DNA of 64,000 bases from Sulfurimonas sp. HSL-1716 (GCF_039645975.1 NZ_CP147918.1:248001-312000); one strand, 5' to 3'. Numbered from the stretch's first letter, positions 9,117 through 18,458 are shown. Notes: generated by a model not told the origin, from the letters alone. Program-made: numbers and translations.

Positions 9117-9158
9117 TTTTTTAAATCTGAATGAATATTCACCGTAAAGGAGTTGAGT

Positions 9159-9800
9159 ATGGAATTAGGGTACGTTCTTATATTCTGGTACGGCATACTT
9201 CATGCATTTGGTCCCGACCATCTGACCGCGATCGCAGACTTTTCCATAGGAAAATCCATGAAAAAGACCTTTTTGATCACGGTGATGTTTGCATTCGGAC
9301 ATGGGATGATGCTGTTTGTATTTGCAAAACTTTTGCAGGAGTATTCTTTACCTGCTTCGGTGACAAAGTACGGCGATATGATCTCCTCTGCCGTCATCAT
9401 CGGGATGGGCGTTTATCTGCTTTATCTGGTAGCGGCGAACAAGATACATGTAAACAGACACTTCCATGGAGGAGAGGAGCATGTGCATATCTACTTTGGC
9501 AAAGAGCATACGCATTCAAACAGGGCGGACACCTCTTCTGCATTGACGATGGGCGCTTTGATGGGGATGGGCGGAGTTCGCGGAATGCTGGTCACTTTGG
9601 GCATGCTTCACGGTGCGGCGGTAGATTCGACGATGGTTCTGGCGTTTGTCGTGGGCGTTTCTTTAGTATTTATAGGTTTTGGAGCTGTTATACTTCAGAT
9701 CAACAATCATCTTTTGGCGAACACGAAAAATGTCCGCAGGGTATTTGCGACGGCGGGAGTCATCTCTTTGGTCGTAGGTGCTCAGGTATGGATAGCATAA
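9159..9800 (+). CDS. Nickel permease (NiCoT/UreH-like membrane protein)
   Basis: A probable inner-membrane Ni2+ importer supplying HypB/HypA. The first helix holds HAFGPDHLTAIADF, the H-x4-DH nickel-binding signature of NiCoT/NicO transporters, and FAFGHGMMLFV is a second His-containing helix. A central His-rich loop (HVNRHFHGGEEHVHIYFGKEHTH) is typical metal-binding sequence. About six hydrophobic segments are seen in 213 aa. ATG 9159 has AAAGGAG at 9146-9152; a TTG six bases upstream has no spacing for an SD. Directly upstream of hypB, which fits nickel delivery to hydrogenase. Confidence 0.85.
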   Translation: MELGYVLIFWYGILHAFGPDHLTAIADFSIGKSMKKTFLITVMFAFGHGMMLFVFAKLLQEYSLPASVTKYGDMISSAVIIGMGVYLLYLVAANKIHVNRHFHGGEEHVHIYFGKEHTHSNRADTSSALTMGALMGMGGVRGMLVTLGMLHGAAVDSTMVLAFVVGVSLVFIGFGAVILQINNHLLANTKNVRRVFATAGVISLVVGAQVWIA

Positions 9801-9821
9801 TAACTAAAAAAGGAAACAAAT

Positions 9822-10625
9822 ATGTGTAAAGATTGCGGCTGCAGCATAACGGAGCATAGCCATTCGCATGGCGGACATCACCACGGACATGGGCATCATC
9901 ACGATCATCACGAAGATTCGCACAGACATCAAGAGGCGCACAAACATCTGCATGACAATCCGCAGCTTAACGATGCAAAAACCATAGCCGTCATTACGAA
10001 GATACTGGATAAAAACGACCATGAAGCTGCGCATAACAGAGAGCATTTCGATGAACACGGCGTGCTTTGCATAAATCTTATGAGCTCTCCGGGAAGCGGA
10101 AAGACGACTCTGCTTGAGCATATGGCGGAGCTGGCGTCTTTTAAGTTCGGTGTGGTCGAGGGAGACCTCGAAACCAGCCGTGATGCCGACAGACTCAAAG
10201 CAAAAGGGGTGCAGGCGCATCAGATACAAACGGGTTCGGCATGCCATCTGGATGCGTTCATGGTGCATAAAGCGCTGCATCATATGGATATGGATACTAT
10301 GGACGTCTGTTTTGTGGAAAACGTTGGCAACCTCGTATGTCCGGCTTCGTATGACGTGGGGAGCCACTTAAACATCGTACTTGTTTCGGTGCCCGAGGGC
10401 AACGACAAGATAGAGAAATATCCCGTGATGTTTCGTCAAGCCGATCTGGTGCTCATAACAAAGATCGACCTTCTGCCGTACTTCGATTATGACGTCGAGC
10501 ATGAAAAGACGGAAGCCAGAAAACTCAAGCCGGGCGTGGACATTTTAGAGGTCAATATAAAAGATAAAGAATCCGTCCAAAGAGTCATAGACTGGATAGA
10601 GTTCAAAAGAAAGATGAGAGGTTAG
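9822..10625 (+). CDS. hypB: Hydrogenase nickel incorporation GTPase HypB
   Basis: HypB is the GTPase that with HypA loads nickel into the large subunit. At 267 aa it shows the N-terminal high-affinity nickel motif MCKDCGCSI (CxxCGC), then a His-rich nickel-storage stretch (residues ~12-50), the P-loop SSPGSGKTTLLE near residue 88, EGDLETSRDADR, the metal-site segment CHLDAFM and the GTP-specificity motif ITKIDLLPYF. The His-rich tract makes it a storage-competent HypB. It starts 22 bases after the permease stop and ends one base before hypC. Confidence 0.97.
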   Translation: MCKDCGCSITEHSHSHGGHHHGHGHHHDHHEDSHRHQEAHKHLHDNPQLNDAKTIAVITKILDKNDHEAAHNREHFDEHGVLCINLMSSPGSGKTTLLEHMAELASFKFGVVEGDLETSRDADRLKAKGVQAHQIQTGSACHLDAFMVHKALHHMDMDTMDVCFVENVGNLVCPASYDVGSHLNIVLVSVPEGNDKIEKYPVMFRQADLVLITKIDLLPYFDYDVEHEKTEARKLKPGVDILEVNIKDKESVQRVIDWIEFKRKMRG

Positions 10626-10626
10626 T

Positions 10627-10917
10627 ATGTGTTTGTCTATTCCGAGTAAAGTCGTGCAGATCGATAAAGAGCAAAACGTCGCGGTGGTGGATACCATGGG
10701 AGTGACGAGAAAAGCGGGGCTTGACCTTGTCGAAGAGGGAAGCATAGAGGTAGGCGATTATGTCCTGATCCACATAGGTTTCGTTATGAACAAGATAGAC
10801 GAAGAGGACGCTATGGAGTCTTTGAAGGTCTACAACGAAATACTCGAAAAGCTCGATGAACAGGAGCGGGAAAAACTTGTTTTAGAAGACGACGACTGCG
10901 GCAACAGGACGACATGA
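10627..10917 (+). CDS. hypC: Hydrogenase assembly chaperone HypC
   Basis: A small chaperone that, with HypD, carries the Fe(CN)2CO group to the large subunit. The obligatory MCLSIPSKV start puts the functional Cys at position 2 after Met removal. The beta-barrel core VGDYVLIHIGFVMNKIDEEDA is typical. It has 96 aa, with an acidic tail (LVLEDDDCG). The stop overlaps the hypD start. Confidence 0.97.
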   Translation: MCLSIPSKVVQIDKEQNVAVVDTMGVTRKAGLDLVEEGSIEVGDYVLIHIGFVMNKIDEEDAMESLKVYNEILEKLDEQEREKLVLEDDDCGNRTT

Positions 10918-12065
10918 TGAGCACTTTACAGTTAAAAGACCTCTATGACGGATTTCGCGATCCGGGTGTCATAAGAGGACTCGCCAAGCTCATAAACGAG
11001 GAAGCCAAACTGCTCGGCCGTCCCATAAACATCATGGAGGTGTGCGGCGGTCATACGCATTCGATCATGAAGTACGGCCTCCCTCAGCTGATGCCGGGCA
11101 ACATCAAGTTCATCCACGGCCCGGGATGTCCCGTGTGCATCATGCCAAAAGAGCGCATCGACCATGCGTATGTTTTGAGTCAGCAAGACGACGTCATACT
11201 CGTTACTTTGGGGGACATGATAAAAGTACCCGGCAGCAAAGGCTCACTGCAAGACGCCAGAGCAAAAGGGGCGGACGTGCGTTTTGTCTATTCCCCTTTG
11301 GATGCCGTAAAGATCGCTTTGGAAAACCCTGAAAAAAAAGTGGTGTTTTTTGCCATCGGCTTCGAGACGACCGCACCCATGACCGTGGCTCTCATCGATA
11401 CGGTCTTAAAACGCGGTATCAAAAACATCTTTTTTCATATAAACCATGTGACGGTGCCTGAGGTGATGGTGGAGCTCATAGACAGCCGTGACGAACATGT
11501 TGACAGTTACAACAACAGGATAGACGCCTTTTTGGGACCGAGCCATGTGAGCGTCATCACGGGTGCAAAGATATACGAGAAGTTTCCAAAAGAGTACAAC
11601 CGTCCGGTCGTCGTATCGGGGTTCGAGCCCGTTGACGTGATGGAAGCGATCCTGATGCTCATCCGCCAGTTCAATGAAGAGCGCTGCGAACTTGAGATAC
11701 AGTACAAAAGGCTGGTCTCGCACGAGGGAAATCTCAAAGCGCAGCAGCTGATAGAAAAGTATTTTGAAAAAGCGGATCTTTTTAAATGGCGCGGGCTTGG
11801 AAACATACCTCAAAGCGGATACAGGCTCAAAAGCATCTACGAAGAGCTCGATGCCGAAAAACTTTACGCGGACATCCTGCCAAAAGAGGAGATCGAAGAC
11901 CACAAGCTATGCATCTGCGGCGATATACTCCGCGGTATGGCAAATCCGCCAGAATGCACGATATTCGGCACGGCATGCAAGCCCAGCTCGCCGCTCGGGA
12001 GCTGTATGGTAAGTTCTGAAGGCGCATGTGCGGCGTACTATAAGTATGGGAATCTGATTAGTTAA
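10914..12065 (+). CDS. hypD: Hydrogenase formation protein HypD
   Basis: HypD is the [4Fe-4S] scaffold on which the Fe(CN)2CO unit is built. At 383 aa it is complete, with MEVCGGHTHSI, HGPGCPVCI, FFAIGFETTAP, ITGAKIYEKFP, and the C-terminal cluster cysteines CICGDILRGMANPPEC and PLGSCMVSSEGACAAYY. ATG 10914 (or 10917) overlaps the hypC stop. The TAA stop overlaps the ATG of an mcrC-type gene (TAATG at 12063-12067), where hypE would be expected next. Confidence 0.97.
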   Translation: MMSTLQLKDLYDGFRDPGVIRGLAKLINEEAKLLGRPINIMEVCGGHTHSIMKYGLPQLMPGNIKFIHGPGCPVCIMPKERIDHAYVLSQQDDVILVTLGDMIKVPGSKGSLQDARAKGADVRFVYSPLDAVKIALENPEKKVVFFAIGFETTAPMTVALIDTVLKRGIKNIFFHINHVTVPEVMVELIDSRDEHVDSYNNRIDAFLGPSHVSVITGAKIYEKFPKEYNRPVVVSGFEPVDVMEAILMLIRQFNEERCELEIQYKRLVSHEGNLKAQQLIEKYFEKADLFKWRGLGNIPQSGYRLKSIYEELDAEKLYADILPKEEIEDHKLCICGDILRGMANPPECTIFGTACKPSSPLGSCMVSSEGACAAYYKYGNLIS

Positions 12066-13195
12066 TGTTAAATACAATCTACGAATATAGTGAAGTTACG
12101 GATACAAAGCTAAAAGACTACATTGTCGCTACACCGCAACTTCACAAATATTTCAAGTTTGATTGGAATGTATTAAAGACAAAGCAGTATTGCGGGATAT
12201 TGAATTTTGAAGGTAAAAATTTTTATCTGCTTCCAAAGATAGCGTATAAAAATGATGCTGAAACAAATTTAGATATCTTCATTTATATGCTGATGTATGC
12301 TTATGATATCAAGCTTGAAAACGAGGATATAGCCTCTTGCAAGAATGAAAAAAATAATACTATTTTAGAAGTTTTTATACAACTTTTTGCCCGTAATCTT
12401 TTTCATGAGTTTCAGCGTGGAATCTACAAAGAGTACATCACCGAACAAGATAATCTCACAACTCTTAGAGGCAAGTACCTTGTCAATGAAAACCTCAAAT
12501 ACAACTTCATAAAAAACAAGATATATTGCGAATATGATGAGTTTAGTATGAACAATGCGCTCAACCAATTTTTCTTATACGCCGTAAAAACACTGCTTCC
12601 GTTTACGAAAAACAAAAAGCTTTTAAAACAGTGTGAACTCGTCCTTGATGAAGTGGAATATAGCACTTTAGATATCAATACCTTATATGTAAGTTTCAAT
12701 AGGCTTAACAGCAGGTTTCAAGAGAGTTTTGAATTTGCAAAATTGCTTTTAAACAAGTCTGTTCCGCTCTTTTCAAAAGACAAAAAGAGCTTTGCTTTTT
12801 TATTTGACATGAATGTGCTTTTTGAGCGTTTTGTAGGTAAAATGGTTCAAGAACTAAAACCGGGTACACAACTTCAAAATGAAAAAAGGTTCGCAGACTT
12901 GACATTAAAACCGGATATCATCATAAACGACACCATCATAGACACGAAGTACAAAAAGTTAAACTCAAAAGAGGACATAAAACAAAGCGACAAATACCAG
13001 ATGTTCGCCTACGGCAAAAACTACGGTAAGACAAATACGATGCTTTTATATCCGAAGCATTTGGAGCATTTTGATTATGAATTGAAATTGGGAGAAGTGA
13101 TGTTACATGTAAAGAGTTTGGATTTGGATTGTGAAGAGTGTGGGTATGGAAAATATGTTGAAATTATGAAAATTAGAATGGAGAACTTATTTTGA
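12065..13195 (+). CDS. mcrC: McrC-like subunit of a McrBC-type methyl-dependent restriction system
   Basis: A 376-aa McrC homolog: the nuclease that cuts DNA when recruited by the McrB GTPase. The N-terminal part has the family pattern (YCGILNFEGKNFYLLPKI), and a PD-(D/E)xK nuclease core shows near residues 277-300: FADLTLKPDIIINDTIIDTK, matching D-x-D...D-x-K. Its ATG overlaps the hypD stop by one base and its own stop overlaps the next start (TTGA at 13192). Base composition drops sharply to AT-rich relative to the hyp genes, a sign of transfer. The order mcrC-mcrB is the reverse of E. coli mcrBC. Confidence 0.82.
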   Translation: MLNTIYEYSEVTDTKLKDYIVATPQLHKYFKFDWNVLKTKQYCGILNFEGKNFYLLPKIAYKNDAETNLDIFIYMLMYAYDIKLENEDIASCKNEKNNTILEVFIQLFARNLFHEFQRGIYKEYITEQDNLTTLRGKYLVNENLKYNFIKNKIYCEYDEFSMNNALNQFFLYAVKTLLPFTKNKKLLKQCELVLDEVEYSTLDINTLYVSFNRLNSRFQESFEFAKLLLNKSVPLFSKDKKSFAFLFDMNVLFERFVGKMVQELKPGTQLQNEKRFADLTLKPDIIINDTIIDTKYKKLNSKEDIKQSDKYQMFAYGKNYGKTNTMLLYPKHLEHFDYELKLGEVMLHVKSLDLDCEECGYGKYVEIMKIRMENLF

Positions 13196-14787
13196 GAGTA
13201 ATATTTAAAGACAAAGAATATCGAAAAAATGCCAGACAAGGTTATGCATTGAAAAATTTATGTTTTGATATTTTCAAACATTATTTAGATTTAAATAAAA
13301 ATTTGAATTATCATGATTTACAAAATCTTTTTAATCAATGGCATTGTAACAATAATTTTGTAGTTCTTTCGAAAGCAGACTGGGAAAATAAAACAGAAGA
13401 TTTAAAGAAAAGATATTTTGAACCTGTTGAATATAATAATCAAGAGATTTACTTTACTACTCAATGGGGTAATAATGGTGGTAATTGTGATAATGTAAAC
13501 AATATGATAAAGTTTGCTAAACAAGAAGGGTATGACATCAAAGTGATAGATAGTGAAATGCAAAAAAAAGTATTAATGAATATCAAAAACATCATCCTCT
13601 ACGGTGCTCCCGGGGTTGGTAAAACTCATAATTACAAAAACTTAATTGCTATGATAGAAGAGGGCAATAGCCAAAAAGAGATATTTGAAACTATTTTAAA
13701 TAACTTACATGTAAGCTTGGAAAATGAAACTTTTGAAACTATAAAAAAAGAGAAAAGAGTCGAGTTTGTGACTTTTCATCAAAGTTACTCTTATGAAGAT
13801 TTTATAGAGGGTTATCGTCCCGATGAAAATAGCAATAATATTATTAGAAAAGATGGAATTTTTAAGTTGATAGCTGATGAAGCACGAAAAAATTTAGAAG
13901 ATAGTTCCAAATCAACAAATGAGTATATAGAAGAGAAAAAAATATCTGAAATATTTAAAGAGTTTTGTGAATATATCTCTGATGAAATAATTGAAAAAAA
14001 TAAGTTTGATATTAATAATACAGCGTATATTTTTGAAGTTGAAAAAGATGCATTTAGATATAAAGGCGATAATTGGAGTGCTCATGAAAGTGGATTGAGA
14101 ATGAAGTTTTCTGATATTTTAGAGTTTTATAATAAAAATATTCAAGAAAGAAAAGAGATAAAAGATCTAGAAAATATCAGTAGATTGTCAATCCAACATG
14201 CAACATATTACTTTAAAGTTTATGAGTTATTTAAAAAATTCAAAGCAAATATAAAACAAACAACAGATGTAATTATTGAAAATAAGCAACAAAACTTCTA
14301 TATAGTCATAGACGAAATAAACAGAGGCAATATCTCTAAAATATTTGGAGAGTTGATAACACTCATCGAAGAGGATAAACGAGATAAGTATGAAGTAACG
14401 CTGCCGTACTCAAAAGAGCCTTTTAAAGTGCCTTCAAATCTTTACATCATCGCCACAATGAACTCCACAGACAAATCCATCGCGACCATCGACATCGCTC
14501 TGCGCCGCCGTTTTACATTTTTGAAAATGAAGCCGAAAGCTGAGCTTGTAAAAGATGATAATGCAAAAAAACTCTTTAATGAGTTGAATGATTTTATAAA
14601 AGAGAAACTGAGTGAAGACTACATGTTAGGTCATAGTTACTTTATGAATATACAAAATAGCGAAGAGCTAGATTTTGTAAAAGAGTACAAGATCAAACCG
14701 CTTTTGGAAGAGTACTTTTATGCGGATGATGAGAGCTTTAAAAAAGCTCTTGCAATATTAGAAAATCATGTAGAAATTACAGAATGA
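13192..14787 (+). CDS. mcrB: McrB-like AAA+ GTPase of a McrBC-type restriction system
   Basis: This 531-aa protein carries the McrB AAA+ module: Walker A YGAPGVGKTHNYKN near residue 139, Walker B IVIDEINRGNISKIFGEL, and sensor/arginine region ATMNSTDKSIATIDIALRRR. A long charged insert between Walker A and B is typical of McrB. The first ~135 residues (with YFTTQWGNNGGN) are not the E. coli McrB recognition domain; they presumably read a different modified or sequence-specific target. The start is TTG 13192, overlapping the mcrC stop, with no better ATG close by. Strongly AT-rich. Confidence 0.85.
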   Translation: MRVIFKDKEYRKNARQGYALKNLCFDIFKHYLDLNKNLNYHDLQNLFNQWHCNNNFVVLSKADWENKTEDLKKRYFEPVEYNNQEIYFTTQWGNNGGNCDNVNNMIKFAKQEGYDIKVIDSEMQKKVLMNIKNIILYGAPGVGKTHNYKNLIAMIEEGNSQKEIFETILNNLHVSLENETFETIKKEKRVEFVTFHQSYSYEDFIEGYRPDENSNNIIRKDGIFKLIADEARKNLEDSSKSTNEYIEEKKISEIFKEFCEYISDEIIEKNKFDINNTAYIFEVEKDAFRYKGDNWSAHESGLRMKFSDILEFYNKNIQERKEIKDLENISRLSIQHATYYFKVYELFKKFKANIKQTTDVIIENKQQNFYIVIDEINRGNISKIFGELITLIEEDKRDKYEVTLPYSKEPFKVPSNLYIIATMNSTDKSIATIDIALRRRFTFLKMKPKAELVKDDNAKKLFNELNDFIKEKLSEDYMLGHSYFMNIQNSEELDFVKEYKIKPLLEEYFYADDESFKKALAILENHVEITE

Positions 14788-14850
14788 CATATTTTTCAAT
14801 AAAATTTATTTTGAGTATTATGATATGTAAAAGTATCAAAGGTAAATAAT

Positions 14851-15753
14851 ATGAATAGCATCATCACCGACGAGCACACTATCCAAAACAAGATCTTTAC
14901 CGTTCGAGATTTACAGGTGATGCTTGATGCGGATCTAGCGGAGCTTTACGGTGTACAAACGAAAAGGATCAATGAAGCGGTAAGAAACAATCCCGATAAA
15001 TTTCCGTCTGATTTTTATTTTGAGTTGAGTAAAGAGGAAGATGAAATCTTGAGGTCGAAAATTTCGACCTTTAACGAAAGCTTAAAAAATAGAAAATACT
15101 CGTCCAAAGTTTTTACCGAGCAGGGTGTGTATATGCTGGCAACGGTACTTAAAAGTAAAATCGCCACAGAGATCACGATATCCATTATCAGGACTTTTGC
15201 ACAGATGAGAAGGATCATAAACGATAATAGTCTGTTTTTGTCGCAATTAAAAGATCTAGAAAAACGCCAACTAAGCTATGAGATCAAAACCGACAAGAAG
15301 CTCGATGAAATTTTTGAAGCGATAGAAGCAAAAGAGATAAAACCAAAGCAGGGGATTTTTTATGAAGGGCAGATATTCGATGCTTATGTATTTGTATCTG
15401 AACTCATCAAAAGCGCCAAAAACAGCATCGTACTTTTTGACAACTATGTAGACGAAAGCGTTTTAATGCTTTTAAGCAAAAGAGTTTCTACATGTAACGT
15501 GATTATCTATACAAAAACAATATCAAAACGGTTGGAACTTGATCTACAAAAATACAATGCTCAATATCCACATATCGAGATAAAAAAGTTTGACCTTTCG
15601 CATGATAGATTTTTGCTTATCGATGATGAAGTCTATCATATAGGAGCATCTCTCAAGGATTTAGGCAAAAAATGGTTTGCTTTTTCAAAAATGGATCAAG
15701 CGAGCTTTGAAATAATGAAACGATTGAATTTAACAGATGGAAAAATAGTATGA
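14851..15753 (+). CDS. ORF6N-domain protein with C-terminal PLD-like domain
   Basis: A 300-aa protein. Residues ~10-110 form an ORF6N DNA-binding domain (FTVRDLQVMLDADLAELYGV, then KVFTEQGVYMLATVLKS), a family shared with phage antirepressors. After a short coiled segment, residues ~175-290 resemble a single phospholipase D-type half: IVLFDNYVDESVLMLL and HDRFLLID (HxK-x4-D with Arg for Lys), then GASLKDLGKKWFAF. It follows mcrB by 63 bases, and its TGA overlaps the hypE ATG. It could be a regulator, an antirepressor-like switch or an extra nuclease of the restriction block; the function is unproven. Confidence 0.8.
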   Translation: MNSIITDEHTIQNKIFTVRDLQVMLDADLAELYGVQTKRINEAVRNNPDKFPSDFYFELSKEEDEILRSKISTFNESLKNRKYSSKVFTEQGVYMLATVLKSKIATEITISIIRTFAQMRRIINDNSLFLSQLKDLEKRQLSYEIKTDKKLDEIFEAIEAKEIKPKQGIFYEGQIFDAYVFVSELIKSAKNSIVLFDNYVDESVLMLLSKRVSTCNVIIYTKTISKRLELDLQKYNAQYPHIEIKKFDLSHDRFLLIDDEVYHIGASLKDLGKKWFAFSKMDQASFEIMKRLNLTDGKIV

Positions 15754-16748
15754 CAAAAAATATAACTTTGGCACACGGCAACGGCGGAGAAGAGAACAAC
15801 GAGCTGATCTCCAAGGTGTTTTATAAGGCGTTTGAGAACGACATCCTCTCAAAAAGCGAAGACGCGGCGGTCATCCATAACGGAGAGCTTGCTTTTTCTA
15901 CGGATTCTTTTACCGTCTCGCCGATCTTTTTCCCCGGCGGAGACATAGGCAAGCTCGCAGTTTGCGGTACCTGTAACGACCTTGCCATGATGGGTGCAAA
16001 GCCCAAATACCTTACATGCAGCGTCATCATCGAAGAGGGGTTTGCAATCCGCGATCTTGAAAAGATCGTGCGTTCCATGAAAAAAGAGCTGGAGATAAAC
16101 GGCGCCGTGATTGTAAGCGGAGACACCAAGGTAGTTCCAAAGGGAGCCGTGGATAAGATATTTATCAACACGACCGGCATCGGCGAGATACGCCAACGTG
16201 GGATCAGTTCAAACAACATAACCAAAGACGATCTGATACTCATCTCAAGAGACGTCGGCAGACACGGTGCGACCATCTTCGCCGCAAGAGAGGGGATAGA
16301 GTTCTCTTCCGCGCTTCAAAGCGACTGTGCGTCTTTGTCTCTTCAGGTCAATGCGCTCATGGAAGCGGGAGTGAAAATAACCGCCCTCAGAGACGCGACG
16401 CGCGGAGGCGTGGCGGCGGTGCTCAACGAGTGGGCAAGGCAGTCAAATATCTGCATCGAGGTGGATGAAGAGAGCATCCCCGTGAGCGAAGAGGTCTACG
16501 GAAGCTGTGAGATGCTTGGATTTGAACCGCTGAACCTGGCGAACGAGGGGACTTTCGTCCTCGCGCTTCCAAAAGAGCACGTACAAAAGGCTCTTAAAGT
16601 GCTGCACGGTTTTGAAAACTCCTCAAATGCCGTGATAATAGGCAAAGTGAGCGATGCTTATCTCAAAAAAGTGATCCTCAACTCCTCATACGGTACGAAA
16701 AGGTTTTTAGACCTGCCGACAGGCGAACTTCTGCCCCGCATCTGTTAG
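15750..16748 (+). CDS. hypE: Hydrogenase expression/formation protein HypE
   Basis: HypE dehydrates the carbamoyl group received from HypF to a thiocyanate on its C-terminal Cys and donates CN to the HypCD-bound iron. The 332-aa protein ends in the required PRIC motif (LLPRIC). Typical AIR-synthase-fold motifs are AHGNGGEENNELI at the N terminus, FSTDSFTVSPIFFPGGDIG, GDTKVV and LRDATRGGVAAVLNEW. ATG 15750 overlaps the stop of the ORF6N gene, so translation of hypE is coupled to the inserted block and not directly to hypD. Confidence 0.97.
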   Translation: MTKNITLAHGNGGEENNELISKVFYKAFENDILSKSEDAAVIHNGELAFSTDSFTVSPIFFPGGDIGKLAVCGTCNDLAMMGAKPKYLTCSVIIEEGFAIRDLEKIVRSMKKELEINGAVIVSGDTKVVPKGAVDKIFINTTGIGEIRQRGISSNNITKDDLILISRDVGRHGATIFAAREGIEFSSALQSDCASLSLQVNALMEAGVKITALRDATRGGVAAVLNEWARQSNICIEVDEESIPVSEEVYGSCEMLGFEPLNLANEGTFVLALPKEHVQKALKVLHGFENSSNAVIIGKVSDAYLKKVILNSSYGTKRFLDLPTGELLPRIC

Positions 16749-16760
16749 GAACGATAAGGC

Positions 16761-18458
16761 ATGAGGATACTGATAATCTCCACCGTGTTCAACTCTTTGA
16801 CGCAGAGGATATTCTGCGAGATGAAAGAGTCGGGGCATACCGTGTCCGTGCAGTTCGCCATTAGCGACGAGCTGATGCAAGACGGCGTGGAGAGTTTTTT
16901 GCCCGACATCATCATCTGCCCCTATCTGACGAAGTTCATTCCCGACATCATCTATACGAAGTTTCCGACTTTCATAATCCATCCGGGAATCTTGGGAGAC
17001 AAGGGTCCTCATTCGCTCGATCATGCCATCCTCGATGAAAAGGAGGAGTGGGGCGTGAGCATCATCCGCGCGAACGGGGAGTTTGACGGCGGAGACGTCT
17101 GGGCTTCGCAGAACTTTCCCATGCGCGACACAAAAAAGTCCTCTATTTACAGACACGAGGTAAGCTCGGCGGCGTCCAAAGCGGTCTTTAAACTTTTAGA
17201 GCATCTGCAGGAGAGCTCGTTTGAGCCCCTTACGCAGCTTCCGACGCCGATGCATAAGATAGTGACGCAAAGAGACAGAGCCATAGACTGGAAAAAAAAT
17301 ACCGCAAAGGAGATCGTCAAAAAGATCAACGCTTCAGACGGTTTTCCGGGAGTGCTTGATGAGCTGCTGGGCGTTAAATGCTATCTTTTCGGTGCGCATT
17401 TTGAGGCGTTTGAAGCAGACGAAGAACTAAAAAGTGCTTCGCAAAATGCCAAGCCCAAGGAGATCTTTGCCAAACGAGACGGAGCGGTCTGCATCAAGAC
17501 CGTTGACGGCGCGGTATGGGTATCGCATCTCAAAGAGGTCTCGCGTTTTAAACTGCCCGCCACCTATGTCCTAAAAGAACGGTTAAAAGGGATAAAAGAG
17601 TTTAGGATACCGCTCATCATGGAGACGCACAGAGAGACGTTTTATGAGATCTCCGTACAGATGAAGGAAGAGGCGGCGTATCTTTACTTTGACTTTTACA
17701 ACGGCGCGTTTAGTTCCGAACAATCGATTCGCCTGAAGTATGCCGTGGAGTATCTGCAGGAGCGATGCAAGGTGCTTGTGCTTATGGGCGGAGAGGATTT
17801 CTTTTCAAACGGCATCCATCTCAACATCCTCGAAGACAGCAAAAAAGCGGGTGAGGACGGATGGAGCAATATCAACGCTATGAACGATATGGTGCGCTCG
17901 GTGCTGCTGTGTGAAGATATCCTGACAGTGGCGGCACTGCGAGGCGGTGCGGGAGCGGGAGGCGTGTTTTTGGGTACTGCGTGCGATTATGTCGTAGCAC
18001 GTGAAGGTGTCGTGCTCAATGCGCATTATAAGACCATAGGGCTCACAGGAAGCGAGTTTCATACCTACACTCTGCCAAGAAGAGTCGGTGAGGCAAAAGC
18101 AGACGGGCTTTTACAAGATGCTTTGCCGCTTACGGCAAAAGAAGCGCAGAAAATAGGCCTTGTAGACAAGATATTTGGCGAGGAAAGGAAAAGTTTTTAT
18201 GAGGAACTTGATGCTTTTGTACAAAGTCTCATTCAAGACGAGGATGTTTGGTACGAACTTCTTGACGCAAAAAGAGAAAAGCTGCAAAGAGACGGCGCTC
18301 TTATAGCAGGCAGGCATAAAGAGGAGCTCGATACGATGTATCCGCAGTTCTGGGATGAAAAAAGCGTTTTTCACTCTTTGAGAAGGGATTTCGTTTATAA
18401 AAAATGTCCTCTTGAAACACCCAAAAGACTGATCTATAAAGGAGAAAAAGATGCATGA
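16761..18458 (+). CDS. hypX: HypX/HoxX-type hydrogenase maturation protein (CO-ligand synthesis)
   Basis: A 565-aa two-domain protein. The N-terminal half is a formyl-transferase-like domain that binds N10-formyl-THF (FIIHPGILGDKGPHSLDHAI, then EEWGVSIIRANGEFDGGDVW). The C-terminal half is enoyl-CoA hydratase/crotonase-like (VLVLMGGEDFFSNGIHLNIL, then LRGGAGAGGVFLGTACDYVV). In Aquifex and Ralstonia, HypX makes the CO ligand of the active site from formyl-THF through formyl-CoA under aerobic conditions. Its presence suggests hydrogenase maturation in the presence of oxygen. It starts 12 bases after hypE and overlaps hypA. Confidence 0.92.
   Translation: MRILIISTVFNSLTQRIFCEMKESGHTVSVQFAISDELMQDGVESFLPDIIICPYLTKFIPDIIYTKFPTFIIHPGILGDKGPHSLDHAILDEKEEWGVSIIRANGEFDGGDVWASQNFPMRDTKKSSIYRHEVSSAASKAVFKLLEHLQESSFEPLTQLPTPMHKIVTQRDRAIDWKKNTAKEIVKKINASDGFPGVLDELLGVKCYLFGAHFEAFEADEELKSASQNAKPKEIFAKRDGAVCIKTVDGAVWVSHLKEVSRFKLPATYVLKERLKGIKEFRIPLIMETHRETFYEISVQMKEEAAYLYFDFYNGAFSSEQSIRLKYAVEYLQERCKVLVLMGGEDFFSNGIHLNILEDSKKAGEDGWSNINAMNDMVRSVLLCEDILTVAALRGGAGAGGVFLGTACDYVVAREGVVLNAHYKTIGLTGSEFHTYTLPRRVGEAKADGLLQDALPLTAKEAQKIGLVDKIFGEERKSFYEELDAFVQSLIQDEDVWYELLDAKREKLQRDGALIAGRHKEELDTMYPQFWDEKSVFHSLRRDFVYKKCPLETPKRLIYKGEKDA

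Noticed and set aside
9111-9140. Possible NikR operator upstream of the nickel permease
   Set aside because: TATAATT matches one half-site of the Helicobacter consensus, but the second half at the right spacing is a poor match.
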